A program made the position numbers and the translations under genes. The notes under the pieces were generated by a model. That model was not told the origin of the DNA, did no database searches, and saw only the letters and a list, made by a program, of their open reading frames with translations. Below are positions 1-7,932 of a stretch of DNA of 44,659 bases, piece by piece (the first letter of the stretch is position 1; each line of letters starts with the position of its first letter). The stretch spans positions 1-44,659 of the forward strand of contig SVLV01000012.1 of NCBI GenBank assembly GCA_015067765.1. The letters are read 5' to 3'. The stretch is from Oscillospiraceae bacterium (GTDB lineage: Bacteria > Bacillota > Clostridia > Oscillospirales > Oscillospiraceae).

Positions 1-30
1 CGTTACAATCCTTCAAAATAATATGAAAGA

Positions 31-51
31 TTGTTGTCAATTTGTTGTCAA
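31..51. repeat. Tandem direct repeat TTGTTGTCAA x2
   Basis: The 10-base word TTGTTGTCAA occurs at 31-40 and again at 42-51, an 11-base period of about one helical turn. Short tandem words like this, close to the 3' end of a conserved gene, resemble arm-type binding sites of tyrosine integrases of clostridial mobile elements. The resemblance is from general knowledge. No integrase is visible because the window begins here, so the assignment is tentative. Confidence 0.45.
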
Positions 52-69
52 CTCGGATTTGAGATGCCG

Positions 70-94
70 AAAACCCTTGATTTTACTGGGTTTT
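70..94 (-). terminator. Weak hairpin abutting the lysS stop codon
   Basis: AAAACCC (70-76) pairs with GGGTTTT (88-94) around an 11-base loop, directly after the lysS stop on the minus strand. The stem is only 7 pairs and the following U-run is short, so termination may be inefficient. The same inverted sequence could instead be the core of an integration site (see findings). Confidence 0.4.
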
Positions 95-1594
95 TTAGTC
101 GAGAGGCTTCATCGTGGGGAACAGGATCACATCGCGGATGGAATCCGTGCCGCAGAGCATCATGGCGCAGCGGTCAATACCGAAGCCCAGACCACCGGTG
201 GGCGGCATACCGTACTCCAGAGCCAGCACGAAATCCTCGTCCATCATATCGGCCTCCTCATCGCCGCCGGCACGCTTTTCTGCCTGTGCCTTGAAGCGCT
301 CGTACTGGTCGATGGGGTCATTCAGCTCGGAGAAGGCGTTGCCCATCTCGCAGCCGCAGACAAAGGCCTCGTAGCGCTCCGTCAGCGCAGGACACTCAGG
401 GCTGCGCTTGGCCAGGGGGGAGACCTCCACAGGATACATGGTGATGAACACCGGCTGCACCAGAGTCTCCTCCACCTTCTGATCGAAGGTCTCATAGAGG
501 ATATTGCCCCAGGTGTGAGGCACGCCCTCCAGATCCACATGGGCAGCCTTGGCCAGCTGGGCAGCTGCATCGGCGTCCCCCAGAACGGCCATAAAGTCCG
601 CACCGGTGACCTCCTTGACGGCATCCGCCATGGTCAGACGGCGCCAGCCGGGAGTCAGGTCGATGTCATTGCCCAGCCACTTCAGCTGATAGGTGCCGTG
701 GATGGCATAGCAGGCGCCGGAGAGAATGCCCTCCAGAATATCCATCATGCCGTCCAGATTGGTATAGGCCTGATACAGCTCACAGGTGGTGAACTCAGGA
801 TTGTGCTTGGTATCCATACCCTCGTTGCGGAAGATACGGCCCACCTCATACACCCGCTCCATGCCGCCCACGATCAGGCGCTTCAGGTGCAGCTCGGTAG
901 CGATACGCATATACATATCGATATCCAGCGTGTTGTGATGGGTGATGAAGGGACGGGCATTGGCGCCGCCGGCAATGGGGCTGAGCACGGGGGTCTCCAC
1001 CTCCATGAAGCCCAGATCGTCCAAATAGCGGCGCAGGTAGGAGACAAACTGGCTGCGGATCTCAAAGCAGCGCTTGGCCTCGGGATTCATGATCAGATCC
1101 ACATAGCGCTGACGATAGCGCAGTTCCTTATCGGTAAGGCCGTGGAACTTCTCGGGCAGGGGACGCAGGGACTTGCTGAGGAGGGTGATCTCCTTGGCGC
1201 GCACGCTCATCTCACCCCGCTGGGTGCGGAACACTTCGCCCAGCACGCCCACGATATCGCCAATATCGTACTTCTTGAAATGATTGTAGTTGGTCTCATC
1301 CATCTCGTCCTTGCGGGCGTACAGCTGGATGCGGCCGGACTTGTCCTGCAGGTCGCAGAAAGACACCTTGCCCATGCCGCGCTTGGACATCAGACGGCCG
1401 GCAATAGTAACCTCCATGCCCTCCATGGCATCGAAGTTTTCCTTGATCTCCTGGGCATGATGGGACACATCGAACTTGGTGATATGGAAGGGATCGCGGC
1501 CCTCCTCCTGCATCACCTTCAGCTTGTCCCGACGGACCTGCAGCAGCTGATTCAGATCCTGCTGCTGTTCGGTCTGATTGATCTGGTCTGCCAT
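95..1594 (-). CDS. lysS: Lysyl-tRNA synthetase, class II
   Basis: This enzyme charges tRNA-Lys with lysine in the cytoplasm using ATP. The 499-residue length fits bacterial class II LysRS. An N-terminal OB-fold anticodon-binding region (about residues 55-160) is followed by the class II catalytic core. The core contains the HNPEFTTCELYQAY segment (motif 2 region) and a C-terminal GLGFGIDRCAMML motif 3 with its ATP-binding arginine. The ATG at 1594 is chosen because AAGGAGGA lies 7 bases upstream. An in-frame TTG 24 bases earlier has no such site. It starts 13 bases after the greA stop, so greA and lysS form one operon, a common arrangement in Firmicutes. Confidence 0.97.
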   Translation of the reverse strand: MADQINQTEQQQDLNQLLQVRRDKLKVMQEEGRDPFHITKFDVSHHAQEIKENFDAMEGMEVTIAGRLMSKRGMGKVSFCDLQDKSGRIQLYARKDEMDETNYNHFKKYDIGDIVGVLGEVFRTQRGEMSVRAKEITLLSKSLRPLPEKFHGLTDKELRYRQRYVDLIMNPEAKRCFEIRSQFVSYLRRYLDDLGFMEVETPVLSPIAGGANARPFITHHNTLDIDMYMRIATELHLKRLIVGGMERVYEVGRIFRNEGMDTKHNPEFTTCELYQAYTNLDGMMDILEGILSGACYAIHGTYQLKWLGNDIDLTPGWRRLTMADAVKEVTGADFMAVLGDADAAAQLAKAAHVDLEGVPHTWGNILYETFDQKVEETLVQPVFITMYPVEVSPLAKRSPECPALTERYEAFVCGCEMGNAFSELNDPIDQYERFKAQAEKRAGGDEEADMMDEDFVLALEYGMPPTGGLGFGIDRCAMMLCGTDSIRDVILFPTMKPLD

Positions 1595-1607
1595 GTTGCA
1601 GTCCTCC

Positions 1608-2084
1608 TTATCGCTCAATCTTTTCCACCCGGTAGCGGATCACGCCACGGGGTGCATCCACATTGACCTCGTCGCCCACCTTGCGGCCCATGAGAGCCTT
1701 ACCGAAGGGGCTATCCTCGCTGATGGCACGGGCCATCACATCGGCTTCCTGAGAGCCCACCACCTTGTAAACAGGCAGCAGCTTGCCGGTATCCAGATTG
1801 GTGACGGTCACCATGCAGCCGATGGAGACCTTGTCCAGATCCGCCTCGGATTCATCTACGATCACAGCATGCAGCAGGATCTCCTCCAGCTCAGCGATGC
1901 GGGAATACAGCTTGCCCTGCTCGTTTTTCGCCTCATCATATTCGCTGTTCTCGGACAGGTCGCCGAAGCCTCTGGCCTCTTTGATCAGCTCTGCGATCTC
2001 GTCGGCGCGAGTAGTTTTGCTGTAATCCAGTTCGCGCTTGAGCTCCTCATAGCGCTCCTGGCTCATCTTAAATTCTTTCACCAT
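1608..2084 (-). CDS. greA: Transcription elongation factor GreA
   Basis: GreA rescues backtracked RNA polymerase by stimulating transcript cleavage in its active centre. The 158-residue product has the full family length. It has an N-terminal antiparallel coiled coil carrying the acidic tip GDLSENSEYDEAK, which reaches through the secondary channel, then a C-terminal FKBP-like domain ending PRGVIRYRVEKIER. The start MVKEFKMSQERYEEL is preceded by GAAAGGA. A longer in-frame extension to 2189 would cover the promoter and a leader hairpin, so it is rejected. It is the first gene of a greA-lysS operon with a consensus promoter at 2161-2189. Confidence 0.96.
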   Translation of the reverse strand: MVKEFKMSQERYEELKRELDYSKTTRADEIAELIKEARGFGDLSENSEYDEAKNEQGKLYSRIAELEEILLHAVIVDESEADLDKVSIGCMVTVTNLDTGKLLPVYKVVGSQEADVMARAISEDSPFGKALMGRKVGDEVNVDAPRGVIRYRVEKIER

Positions 2085-2105
2085 GCTGTTGATTCCTTTC
2101 TTTCG

Positions 2106-2135
2106 GCCATTCTCTGCCAAAAGGCAGAAAATGGC
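2106..2135 (-). promoter_or_regulatory. Stem-loop in greA leader
   Basis: GCCATTCTCTGCC (2106-2118) pairs with GGCAGAAAATGGC (2123-2135) around an AAAA/UUUU tetraloop: 13 pairs with one G-U. It fills about half of the roughly 70-base leader predicted from the promoter at 2161-2189 and ends about 20 bases before the greA start. No U-run follows on the minus strand, so it is not a simple terminator. Its role is unknown. Confidence 0.6.
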
Positions 2136-2151
2136 ATAATCACATAATATG

Positions 2152-2877
2152 TCATGTTGCATTATAGAGAGTTTCCGCGGCTCTGTCAAGCATCGGGCCT
2201 ATGCTTTTCACGCAAATCTCCTCCACAGACAATCTTCCCGCCTGCCACAGAGCCGCCAGCAGCTGTTCCTGGAGGGGAACGGTCTCCGGCCACCCCGCAG
2301 GCGGCTGATAGAACACCCGCTGCTGCCGCTCCGCCTGCCGGTCCAGACAGATGGTGCGCAGACCGCCCTGTCCGTCAAAACTGATCTGCAGCAGCATGCC
2401 CCGTCCTCCGGGAGCCAATCCATACCGCCGCTGCATATGGCTCTCCAGCGCAGCCTGTCCCATTCCGGTATCCAGGCGCACATAGCGGCAGTGCTGCGCC
2501 AAAAATTCCGCCGCCTGCCAGACCGATGCATTTGTTTCTTCTGCCGTCACCCATACTGTCCCCCGCATAAGGTCTAATCCCCACTGGCGCTCCGCGCAGG
2601 CAATCAACTGCGGCAGCAGCGCACGGCGCAGAGACCACACCTCCACAGGCACGATCCCTTCATGCCACAGGGGCGGCAAATCCGGCATCCAACAGCCCTG
2701 CCGCACACCCTCCAACCTCATTCGTCCCACCGCTTTTCGCACCTTACGCGCAAGAAAAAAGCCCGCCCGGCCTTGAATCTCCAGACAGGCCACCGGGAGT
2801 CCCAGCAGATCGCTTTGACGCAAGTGAACGGCAGGCCGTCCCGTCGGATGCCACATAATATAGCCCAGCAAAAACAT
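2152..2877 (-). CDS. Uncharacterised protein, 241 aa
   Basis: I do not recognise this protein. It has no signal peptide, membrane segment or catalytic motif that I can identify. The N-terminal third is basic (LARKVRKAVGRMR), and the middle has a hydrophobic alpha/beta-like stretch (RGTVWVTAEETNASVW). The ATG at 2877 is preceded by GGGAGGG, but that site is the 3' arm of a perfect 13-pair hairpin. The next in-frame ATG is at 2856. Coding is supported by an open frame with host-like codon use running to the greA promoter. It follows the M23 peptidase gene on the same strand and is probably expressed at low level by read-through. Confidence 0.65.
   Translation of the reverse strand: MFLLGYIMWHPTGRPAVHLRQSDLLGLPVACLEIQGRAGFFLARKVRKAVGRMRLEGVRQGCWMPDLPPLWHEGIVPVEVWSLRRALLPQLIACAERQWGLDLMRGTVWVTAEETNASVWQAAEFLAQHCRYVRLDTGMGQAALESHMQRRYGLAPGGRGMLLQISFDGQGGLRTICLDRQAERQQRVFYQPPAGWPETVPLQEQLLAALWQAGRLSVEEICVKSIGPMLDRAAETLYNAT
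2161..2189 (-). promoter_or_regulatory. greA-lysS promoter
   Basis: On the minus strand a perfect -35 TTGACA (2184-2189) is separated by 17 bases from a perfect -10 TATAAT (2161-2166). The promoter sits within the last codons of the upstream gene at 2152-2877. Transcription would start near 2154. Confidence 0.85.
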
Positions 2878-2908
2878 CCCTCCCGCTCCATTGTATGGAG
2901 CGGGAGGG
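2878..2908 (-). terminator. Perfect 13-bp hairpin, terminator and RBS-burying element
   Basis: CCCTCCCGCTCCA (2878-2890) and TGGAGCGGGAGGG (2896-2908) form a perfect 13-pair stem with a 5-base loop, 24 bases after the M23 gene stop. On the minus strand it is followed by ATGTTTTTG, so the U-run overlaps the start codon of the next gene. It looks like an intrinsic terminator whose 3' arm also carries the next gene's ribosome binding site. Confidence 0.7.
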
Positions 2909-2932
2909 TACTTCATGCATTTGGCAGAACCC

Positions 2933-4078
2933 TTACACCAGAATGTAACCGGGCAGATACGTAATGGGATCGATGGGGGTGCCGTCCAGACGGAGCTCAT
3001 AGTGGATATGGGCACCACTGGAAACACCGGTAGATCCGCACAGACCAATCACCTGGCCGCGGCTCACCGACTGACCCACCCGCACATAGGGAGACTGGTA
3101 CATATGGCCATACAGGGTGGTCACGCCGGAACCGTGGTCGATGGTCACGCAGTATCCGTAACCACCGTACCAACCGGACTGGATCACTTTACCGGCCTGT
3201 GCTGCAAAAATATTGGTTTTGCGGGCCGCGCCGATATCCACACCCTTATGGTTGGTGCTGGCACCGGGGATGCCGGTATTACGGGGGCCAAACTTAGAGG
3301 TGATGTAGCGGCAATCGGTGGGCCAGATCAGGCCGCTGAGCACGCCCTGGGTACCGCCGTCGCTTCCACCGTTCTGCTGATGGTACTTTTTGATGTCCTC
3401 ACTGGCTTCATCCGCGATCCGGTCCTCTTCCGCAATCAACTGCTTCAAGCCCTGGATCTCATCCTCATATTTGGCGACAATCGCATCCGCTGCTGCCAGT
3501 TCTTTTTCCAGCTCATCCTGACGAACCAGCAGATCCGCCTCCTGTACCTTCAGCTCATCCTTATCCGCAGTCAGCTGGGCGCGCAGCTCCCTCAGAGAGT
3601 TGATCAGCCCCTGCTCGTACTCCATGATCTCACTGATGAAATCCATGCGGCTGAGCAGATCGGCAAAGCCGGTAGCTTTGAAGATCACAGACCAATAGGA
3701 GATGGGGCCCCGCTCCTCTTCCTGCCGCACCTGCTTGCAGAAGAGTTCATACTGTCGGGCTTCTTCCGCCTCATTCTCTTCAATCTGCTTGGTCAGCACC
3801 TTTACCTCTTCCTGCACCAGATTGATCTGCTCCTGCAGGATACTGTTGCGCCGGTCCAGCAGCTTCTTTTTCTCCATGGCGCCCTCAAAATTGTCATCAT
3901 TTTTGAGCGCGGCTATCTGTGCCTCATACTCCGCCTTTTTGGCATTGGCGGCTGCCAGCTTATTGTTCAGCTCTGCCAGGGTCTCGGCATAGGTCATCTC
4001 CACCGGCGGGATCACCACCATGGTCATGGCCATCATCACTGCACACAGGAGAGCGGTCCATTTTTTCAGTTGCTTCAT
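2933..4078 (-). CDS. Secreted M23 murein hydrolase with coiled coil (EnvC/NlpD-like)
   Basis: This is a predicted extracellular peptidoglycan endopeptidase or activator. A signal peptide (residues 1-31, cleaved near TYA-ET) is followed by a long coiled coil (about 35-230). The coiled coil contains the conserved SYWSVIFKATGFADLLSRMD patch typical of FtsEX-regulated hydrolases. A C-terminal M23/LytM domain occupies about 250-381. The zinc-site residues are all present: H277 and D281 in NHKGVD, H325 in YGHM, and H357/H359 in GAHIHY, so it should be catalytically active. The ATG is preceded by GGAGG. It follows ftsX by 9 bases, so the ABC-like FtsEX complex is the likely controller of this enzyme during division. 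Confidence 0.92.
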   Translation of the reverse strand: MKQLKKWTALLCAVMMAMTMVVIPPVEMTYAETLAELNNKLAAANAKKAEYEAQIAALKNDDNFEGAMEKKKLLDRRNSILQEQINLVQEEVKVLTKQIEENEAEEARQYELFCKQVRQEEERGPISYWSVIFKATGFADLLSRMDFISEIMEYEQGLINSLRELRAQLTADKDELKVQEADLLVRQDELEKELAAADAIVAKYEDEIQGLKQLIAEEDRIADEASEDIKKYHQQNGGSDGGTQGVLSGLIWPTDCRYITSKFGPRNTGIPGASTNHKGVDIGAARKTNIFAAQAGKVIQSGWYGGYGYCVTIDHGSGVTTLYGHMYQSPYVRVGQSVSRGQVIGLCGSTGVSSGAHIHYELRLDGTPIDPITYLPGYILV

Positions 4079-4087
4079 ATAACCTCC

Positions 4088-4972
4088 TTACACGCGCAGG
4101 AACTTCCGGATAGCGGTCAAGCTGCCACCCACACCCACCAGGATACCCACCACCACAAATACGGCGGCTACCGGGCCCCAGATCTGACCAAAGTCCACCA
4201 CACGCAGCAGCTGCAGCGTATCGGAGGTGCTGATGCCCTGGGTGATGGCGGCATACAGCAGCCACTGCAGGGCAAAAGCGATCACTGCGCCCAGCAGACC
4301 GATCAGCAGACCCTCATAGACGAAGGGCCAGCGGATGAAACTGTCGGTGGCGCCCACCATCTTCATGATGGCGATCTCCTCCCGGCGGTCAAAGGTGGTC
4401 AGTTTGATGGTATTGGAAATGATGAACACCGACACGATCAGCAGGATGGCGATGAGGGCCATGCTGACCACACTGGCGATGTTGCTGACGGTGACAAAGC
4501 CCTTGGAGATGGCCTCGTCTGCCCGGACCTTCACAATACCGCTGACCGCTTTCAGGTCATCACTGGTCTGGGAGATTTTCTCCAGATCCGTCAGGTGGAT
4601 CACATAGCGATGACGGAAGATGTTGGCCTCCAGATCGCTGTACAGGTCATCCTCGTCGTACTGCTTCACATAGTTGTCGCGGGCTTCTTCCCGGGAGACA
4701 AAGGTGCAGTCCTTCACATTGGGTACCGCTTCCAGCTTCGTTTTCAGGTTCTTGGCTTCCTCATCGGTAAGCGCTTCATCCACGAAGGCCAGCACCGCGT
4801 TCTCGCTCTGCAGGTCCTTCAGGTTTTCATTGGCATTATAGGCCACCAGAGAGAAGGTGCCCATAATCAGCAGGCAGGCCACGGTGATACCCACTGCGGC
4901 GAAAGACATGAATCCGTGGGAGAACATGTTTCCCACACCCTGCTTGAAAAAGTAATTAAAATCGTGTCTCAT
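4088..4972 (-). CDS. ftsX: Cell division protein FtsX
   Basis: FtsX is the membrane subunit of the FtsEX complex. FtsEX uses ATP hydrolysis by FtsE to switch on peptidoglycan hydrolases outside the cell. The 294-residue product has the family layout: a short cytoplasmic N terminus ([12 protein letters not shown]), TM1 near residues 20-45, a large extracellular domain (about 50-170) and three further membrane helices near 180-290. The KMVGATDSFIRWPFVYEG region is characteristic. The start overlaps the ftsE stop by four bases (ATGA), giving translational coupling, and the gene lies directly before the M23 hydrolase. Confidence 0.96.
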   Translation of the reverse strand: MRHDFNYFFKQGVGNMFSHGFMSFAAVGITVACLLIMGTFSLVAYNANENLKDLQSENAVLAFVDEALTDEEAKNLKTKLEAVPNVKDCTFVSREEARDNYVKQYDEDDLYSDLEANIFRHRYVIHLTDLEKISQTSDDLKAVSGIVKVRADEAISKGFVTVSNIASVVSMALIAILLIVSVFIISNTIKLTTFDRREEIAIMKMVGATDSFIRWPFVYEGLLIGLLGAVIAFALQWLLYAAITQGISTSDTLQLLRVVDFGQIWGPVAAVFVVVGILVGVGGSLTAIRKFLRV

Positions 4973-5655
4973 GCGCGCGCCACCTCATAGCTTCCCGTAC
5001 CGTCGCCGATCATCTCACCCTCCTGGATGGTGATGACCCGCTTGTCAAAGTGATTGACCAGCCCCCGCTCATGGGTGACCACTACCACGGTGGTACCCAG
5101 TGCATTGATGCGCTCCAGCAGGGTCATGATCTCCAGAGAACGGCCCGGGTCCAGATTGCCGGTGGGCTCATCCGCCACAATGGTGGTGGGGTTATTGACC
5201 AGTGCGCGGGCAATGGCCACGCGCTGCTGCTCACCGCCGGACAGTTCATCCGGGAAGCGCTCCTCCTTACCGGTCAAACCCACCAGCTCCAGCACATAGG
5301 GGATGCGGCTCTTGATCTCCCGGGAGGAGGCACCCACTGCCCGCATGGCCAGACTCAAGTTCTCATAGACCGTCTTGGAACTGATCAGGCGGAAATCCTG
5401 GAAGATGACGCCCAGCGTGCGCCGCAGCAAGGGAATCTGCTTGTCGCTGATGCGGCTCATGGAAAACCCGTTGACCATTACGCGGCCCACCGTGGGCTCC
5501 ACCTCACCGGTCAGCAGCTTGATGATGGTGGATTTACCGGAACCGGAGGGGCCCACCAGAAATACAAAATCCCCGTCATTGATGGTAAAGGACACATCCC
5601 TGAGGGCCTTTGTCCCGTTGTCATACATTTTCTCTACATTCTGCAGTCGAATCAT
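4969..5655 (-). CDS. ftsE: Cell division ATP-binding protein FtsE
   Basis: This is the cytoplasmic ATPase of FtsEX. The 228-residue ABC domain has Walker [10 protein letters not shown]-loop region VIFQDFRL, signature LSGGEQQR and Walker [14 protein letters not shown], all intact. The ATG at 5655 ([14 protein letters not shown]) is preferred because GAGGA lies 9 bases upstream and the family starts here. An extension to 5688 adds 11 residues without a better site. It is the first gene of ftsE-ftsX-M23, driven by a promoter at 5729-5757. Confidence 0.97.
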   Translation of the reverse strand: MIRLQNVEKMYDNGTKALRDVSFTINDGDFVFLVGPSGSGKSTIIKLLTGEVEPTVGRVMVNGFSMSRISDKQIPLLRRTLGVIFQDFRLISSKTVYENLSLAMRAVGASSREIKSRIPYVLELVGLTGKEERFPDELSGGEQQRVAIARALVNNPTTIVADEPTGNLDPGRSLEIMTLLERINALGTTVVVVTHERGLVNHFDKRVITIQEGEMIGDGTGSYEVARA

Positions 5656-5728
5656 TCCGTCACATCCTCGTATTCGTCCATTCCCCACATCTTGTGGCAG
5701 AAAAACCTAATTTCACATTTCTTTCTAC

Positions 5729-5757
5729 ATTATATACAATGTGTTACAAAATGGCAA
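5729..5757 (-). promoter_or_regulatory. ftsEX operon promoter
   Basis: The minus strand reads TTGCCA (5752-5757), a 17-base spacer, then TATAAT (5729-5734), about 75 bases upstream of the ftsE start. Confidence 0.75.
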
Positions 5758-5853
5758 CAGAAAAAGATGGGAAATCCCCGTAAACTATACTGCCACTTTT
5801 TTCCATTTCCGGCAATATTTTTCCGATATCGCTCCCAGCTCGATTACAACAAA

Positions 5854-5883
5854 AAACGGTCAAGCCTTTCGGCTTGACCGTTT
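5854..5883 (-). terminator. Terminator of the CdaR-family gene
   Basis: AAACGGTCAAGCC pairs with GGCTTGACCGTTT around a 4-base loop, a perfect 13-pair stem, followed on the minus strand by a T-run (CCGTTTTTTG). It lies 7 bases after the gene's stop. Confidence 0.9.
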
Positions 5884-5890
5884 GCTCTTT

Positions 5891-6985
5891 TTAGGCCTCA
5901 ATGCCGCGGCTGGTCAGATACTTCTTGACCATCAGAGCGACCTTGAAGGTAATGGCATCATCAAATTCCCGCAGATCCAGACCCGTCAGCTTCTTGATCT
6001 TCTCCAAGCGGTACACCAGCGTATTGCGGTGGACAAACAGCTTACGGGCGGTCTCGGAGACATTCAGGTTGTTCTCAAAGAACTTGTAGATGGTAAACAG
6101 AGTCTCCTGATCCAGTGCATCAATGGGATTCTTCTTGAAGACCTCCTGCAGGAACATCTCGCACAGGGTGGTGGGCAGCTGATAGATCAGACGGCCGATA
6201 CCCAGATTCTCGTAGTTGATGACAAAGCGCTCCGTATCGAAGACCTTGCCCACCTCGATAGCGATCTGTGCCTCCTTGTAGGACTTGGCCAGCTCACGCA
6301 GGTGGGATGCGATCGTGCCGATACCCACAAACACGCGGCTCTCGCCATCCACACGCAGGGCCTCATCGATCTGAGCGGCTACCTTCTCCAACTCGCGGGT
6401 ACCCGATCCATCAGGCAGCTGGTGGATCAGTGCCACATCCTCCTCGCCCACACTCAGAACGAAATCGTTCTGGCGGTCGGGGAACAGGCTCTGAATCACA
6501 TCCATCGGAACGGCATCCAGACGGTGATCCACCGGACGGATCACAAACACACCGCGGCACTGCTCTGCGGGCACATGCAGCTCCTTGGCGCGCATATAGA
6601 TATCACTGATCAGGATATTGTCGGAGATGATGTTCTTGATAAAGGAGCCCTTGTCGTGCTTCTCCTCATAGTAACTCTTGGCGGAATTCAGCGCCACCAC
6701 AGCCATGGAACACACGGTGCGGCCCACGCTGTCATCCCCACTGGCAAACACGGCATAGTCAAAGTGCGTTCCCCATGCGGGCATTGCCTTGAAGGTCTTG
6801 CCCTCCAGGGTAACACAGCCGCCCTCGGCTGCCTCAATGGCCTCCACATGCTTGGGCCACTTCTTGCCGATCCCGGTCAGCTCACTGCAGGCAATTACGG
6901 TACCTTCGGAGTCGATCACGCCGATGGTACGATCCGTGGTCTCCTTAAATTGCAGCACTACATTCTGAAAAATACGTCCGGACAT
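5891..6985 (-). CDS. CdaR/PucR-family transcriptional regulator
   Basis: This is a predicted DNA-binding regulator that senses a small organic acid. The N-terminal region (about 1-135) resembles the sugar-diacid recognition domain (IGVIDSEGTVIACSE). A middle GGDEF-like/linker region follows (about 150-280). The C terminus (about 300-360) is the PucR-type HTH: LNVSETARKLFVHRNTLVYRLEKIKKL. At 364 residues it matches CdaR-like proteins. The start has GGAGGGA upstream. It has its own promoter and terminator and no diacid-catabolism gene beside it, so its targets are not evident. The effector is unknown; 'CdaR' here means family only. Confidence 0.88.
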   Translation of the reverse strand: MSGRIFQNVVLQFKETTDRTIGVIDSEGTVIACSELTGIGKKWPKHVEAIEAAEGGCVTLEGKTFKAMPAWGTHFDYAVFASGDDSVGRTVCSMAVVALNSAKSYYEEKHDKGSFIKNIISDNILISDIYMRAKELHVPAEQCRGVFVIRPVDHRLDAVPMDVIQSLFPDRQNDFVLSVGEEDVALIHQLPDGSGTRELEKVAAQIDEALRVDGESRVFVGIGTIASHLRELAKSYKEAQIAIEVGKVFDTERFVINYENLGIGRLIYQLPTTLCEMFLQEVFKKNPIDALDQETLFTIYKFFENNLNVSETARKLFVHRNTLVYRLEKIKKLTGLDLREFDDAITFKVALMVKKYLTSRGIEA

Positions 6986-7049
6986 AACATGTCCCTCCTG
7001 CTCACCGACATTATAGGTAATTTGTGCAATCTGTTCAGCTATGCTTTAC

Positions 7050-7078
7050 ATTATATCGTCATAATCACGATTTTGCAA
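7050..7078 (-). promoter_or_regulatory. Promoter of the CdaR-family gene
   Basis: The minus strand reads TTGCAA (7073-7078), a 17-base spacer, then TATAAT (7050-7055). Transcription would begin about 60 bases before the start codon. A second TATAAT closer to the gene has no matching -35. Confidence 0.75.
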
Positions 7079-7137
7079 GCACAATTTTCTTTTTTCACCA
7101 AATTTCTGCCCGTTTTTTTGTGGTTCTGCCCACAAAA

Positions 7138-7848
7138 TCACAGACCGGCTTTCTGCAGATTGCCGCATTCCTCTTCCGTCAGCGGGCGGAATGCACCGGG
7201 CACCAACGCATCATCCAGAGTCAGGGGGCCCATCTTCAGCCGCTTCAGATACACCACCGGTTTCCCCCGGGCGGCCAGCATCCGCTTCACCTGATGGAAC
7301 TTTCCCTCCTGCAGGGTCACCAATGCCTCACAAGGGGAGAGTATCTCCAATCCGGCGGGCAGACACTCCAAGCCATCCCCCAGCGTGATCCCTGCGGCAA
7401 AGGCCGCAACGTCACTCTCCTCCAGCGCGCCCTCCACCCGGGCGTAGTAGACCTTGTCCACATGATGCCGGGGGCTCAGCAGTCGGTGGGCCAGATCCCC
7501 ATCATTGGTCAGCAGCAGCAACCCCTCCGTATCCTTGTCCAGCCGTCCCACCGGGGACAGGTTTCGGCGGCGCAGGTACTCCGGCAGCAGGTCCAGCACC
7601 GTCTTCTGACGGCTGTCCTCCACCGCAGACAGGACGCCCGCCGGCTTATGGAGCATCAGGTAAGTAAACCGCTCATAGAGGATCTCCTCCCCATCCACCC
7701 GCAGACGGGTCTGCCGGGGATCAATCTTCTGATCCGGTGCCTTTGCCGGTGCATCGTCCAGCAGCACCCGGCCCTGCCGCACCAGATCCTTGACCTCCCG
7801 CCGGGACCATCGCCCCGTACCGCTGAGGATCTTGTCCAACCGTTCCAT
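7138..7848 (-). CDS. Pseudouridine synthase, RsuA/RluB/E/F family
   Basis: This enzyme isomerises a specific uridine in rRNA to pseudouridine. The 236-residue product has an N-terminal S4 RNA-binding domain (ERLDKILSGTGRWSRREV) and a catalytic domain with the family signature GRLDKDTEGLLLLTNDG, whose first aspartate (about residue 104) is the nucleophile. The C-terminal EGKFHQVKRMLAARGK motif is also diagnostic. The ATG at 7848 is preferred over the one 6 bases upstream, because AGGAGGA would touch the earlier ATG but is well spaced for this one. Whether the target is 16S or 23S rRNA cannot be read from the sequence. Confidence 0.92.
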   Translation of the reverse strand: MERLDKILSGTGRWSRREVKDLVRQGRVLLDDAPAKAPDQKIDPRQTRLRVDGEEILYERFTYLMLHKPAGVLSAVEDSRQKTVLDLLPEYLRRRNLSPVGRLDKDTEGLLLLTNDGDLAHRLLSPRHHVDKVYYARVEGALEESDVAAFAAGITLGDGLECLPAGLEILSPCEALVTLQEGKFHQVKRMLAARGKPVVYLKRLKMGPLTLDDALVPGAFRPLTEEECGNLQKAGL

Positions 7849-7932
7849 ACCCATTCCTCCTGCTGTAAAGTATTCCTATTGTATCATATTTTCCTCCGGC
7901 TGGGAATATCCATTGCTGTGAGGTGATGGGAT

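Noticed and set aside
7116-7137. 8-pair hairpin after the pseudouridine synthase
   Set aside because: On the minus strand it is followed by A residues rather than T, so it is not an intrinsic terminator for that gene. It may be chance.
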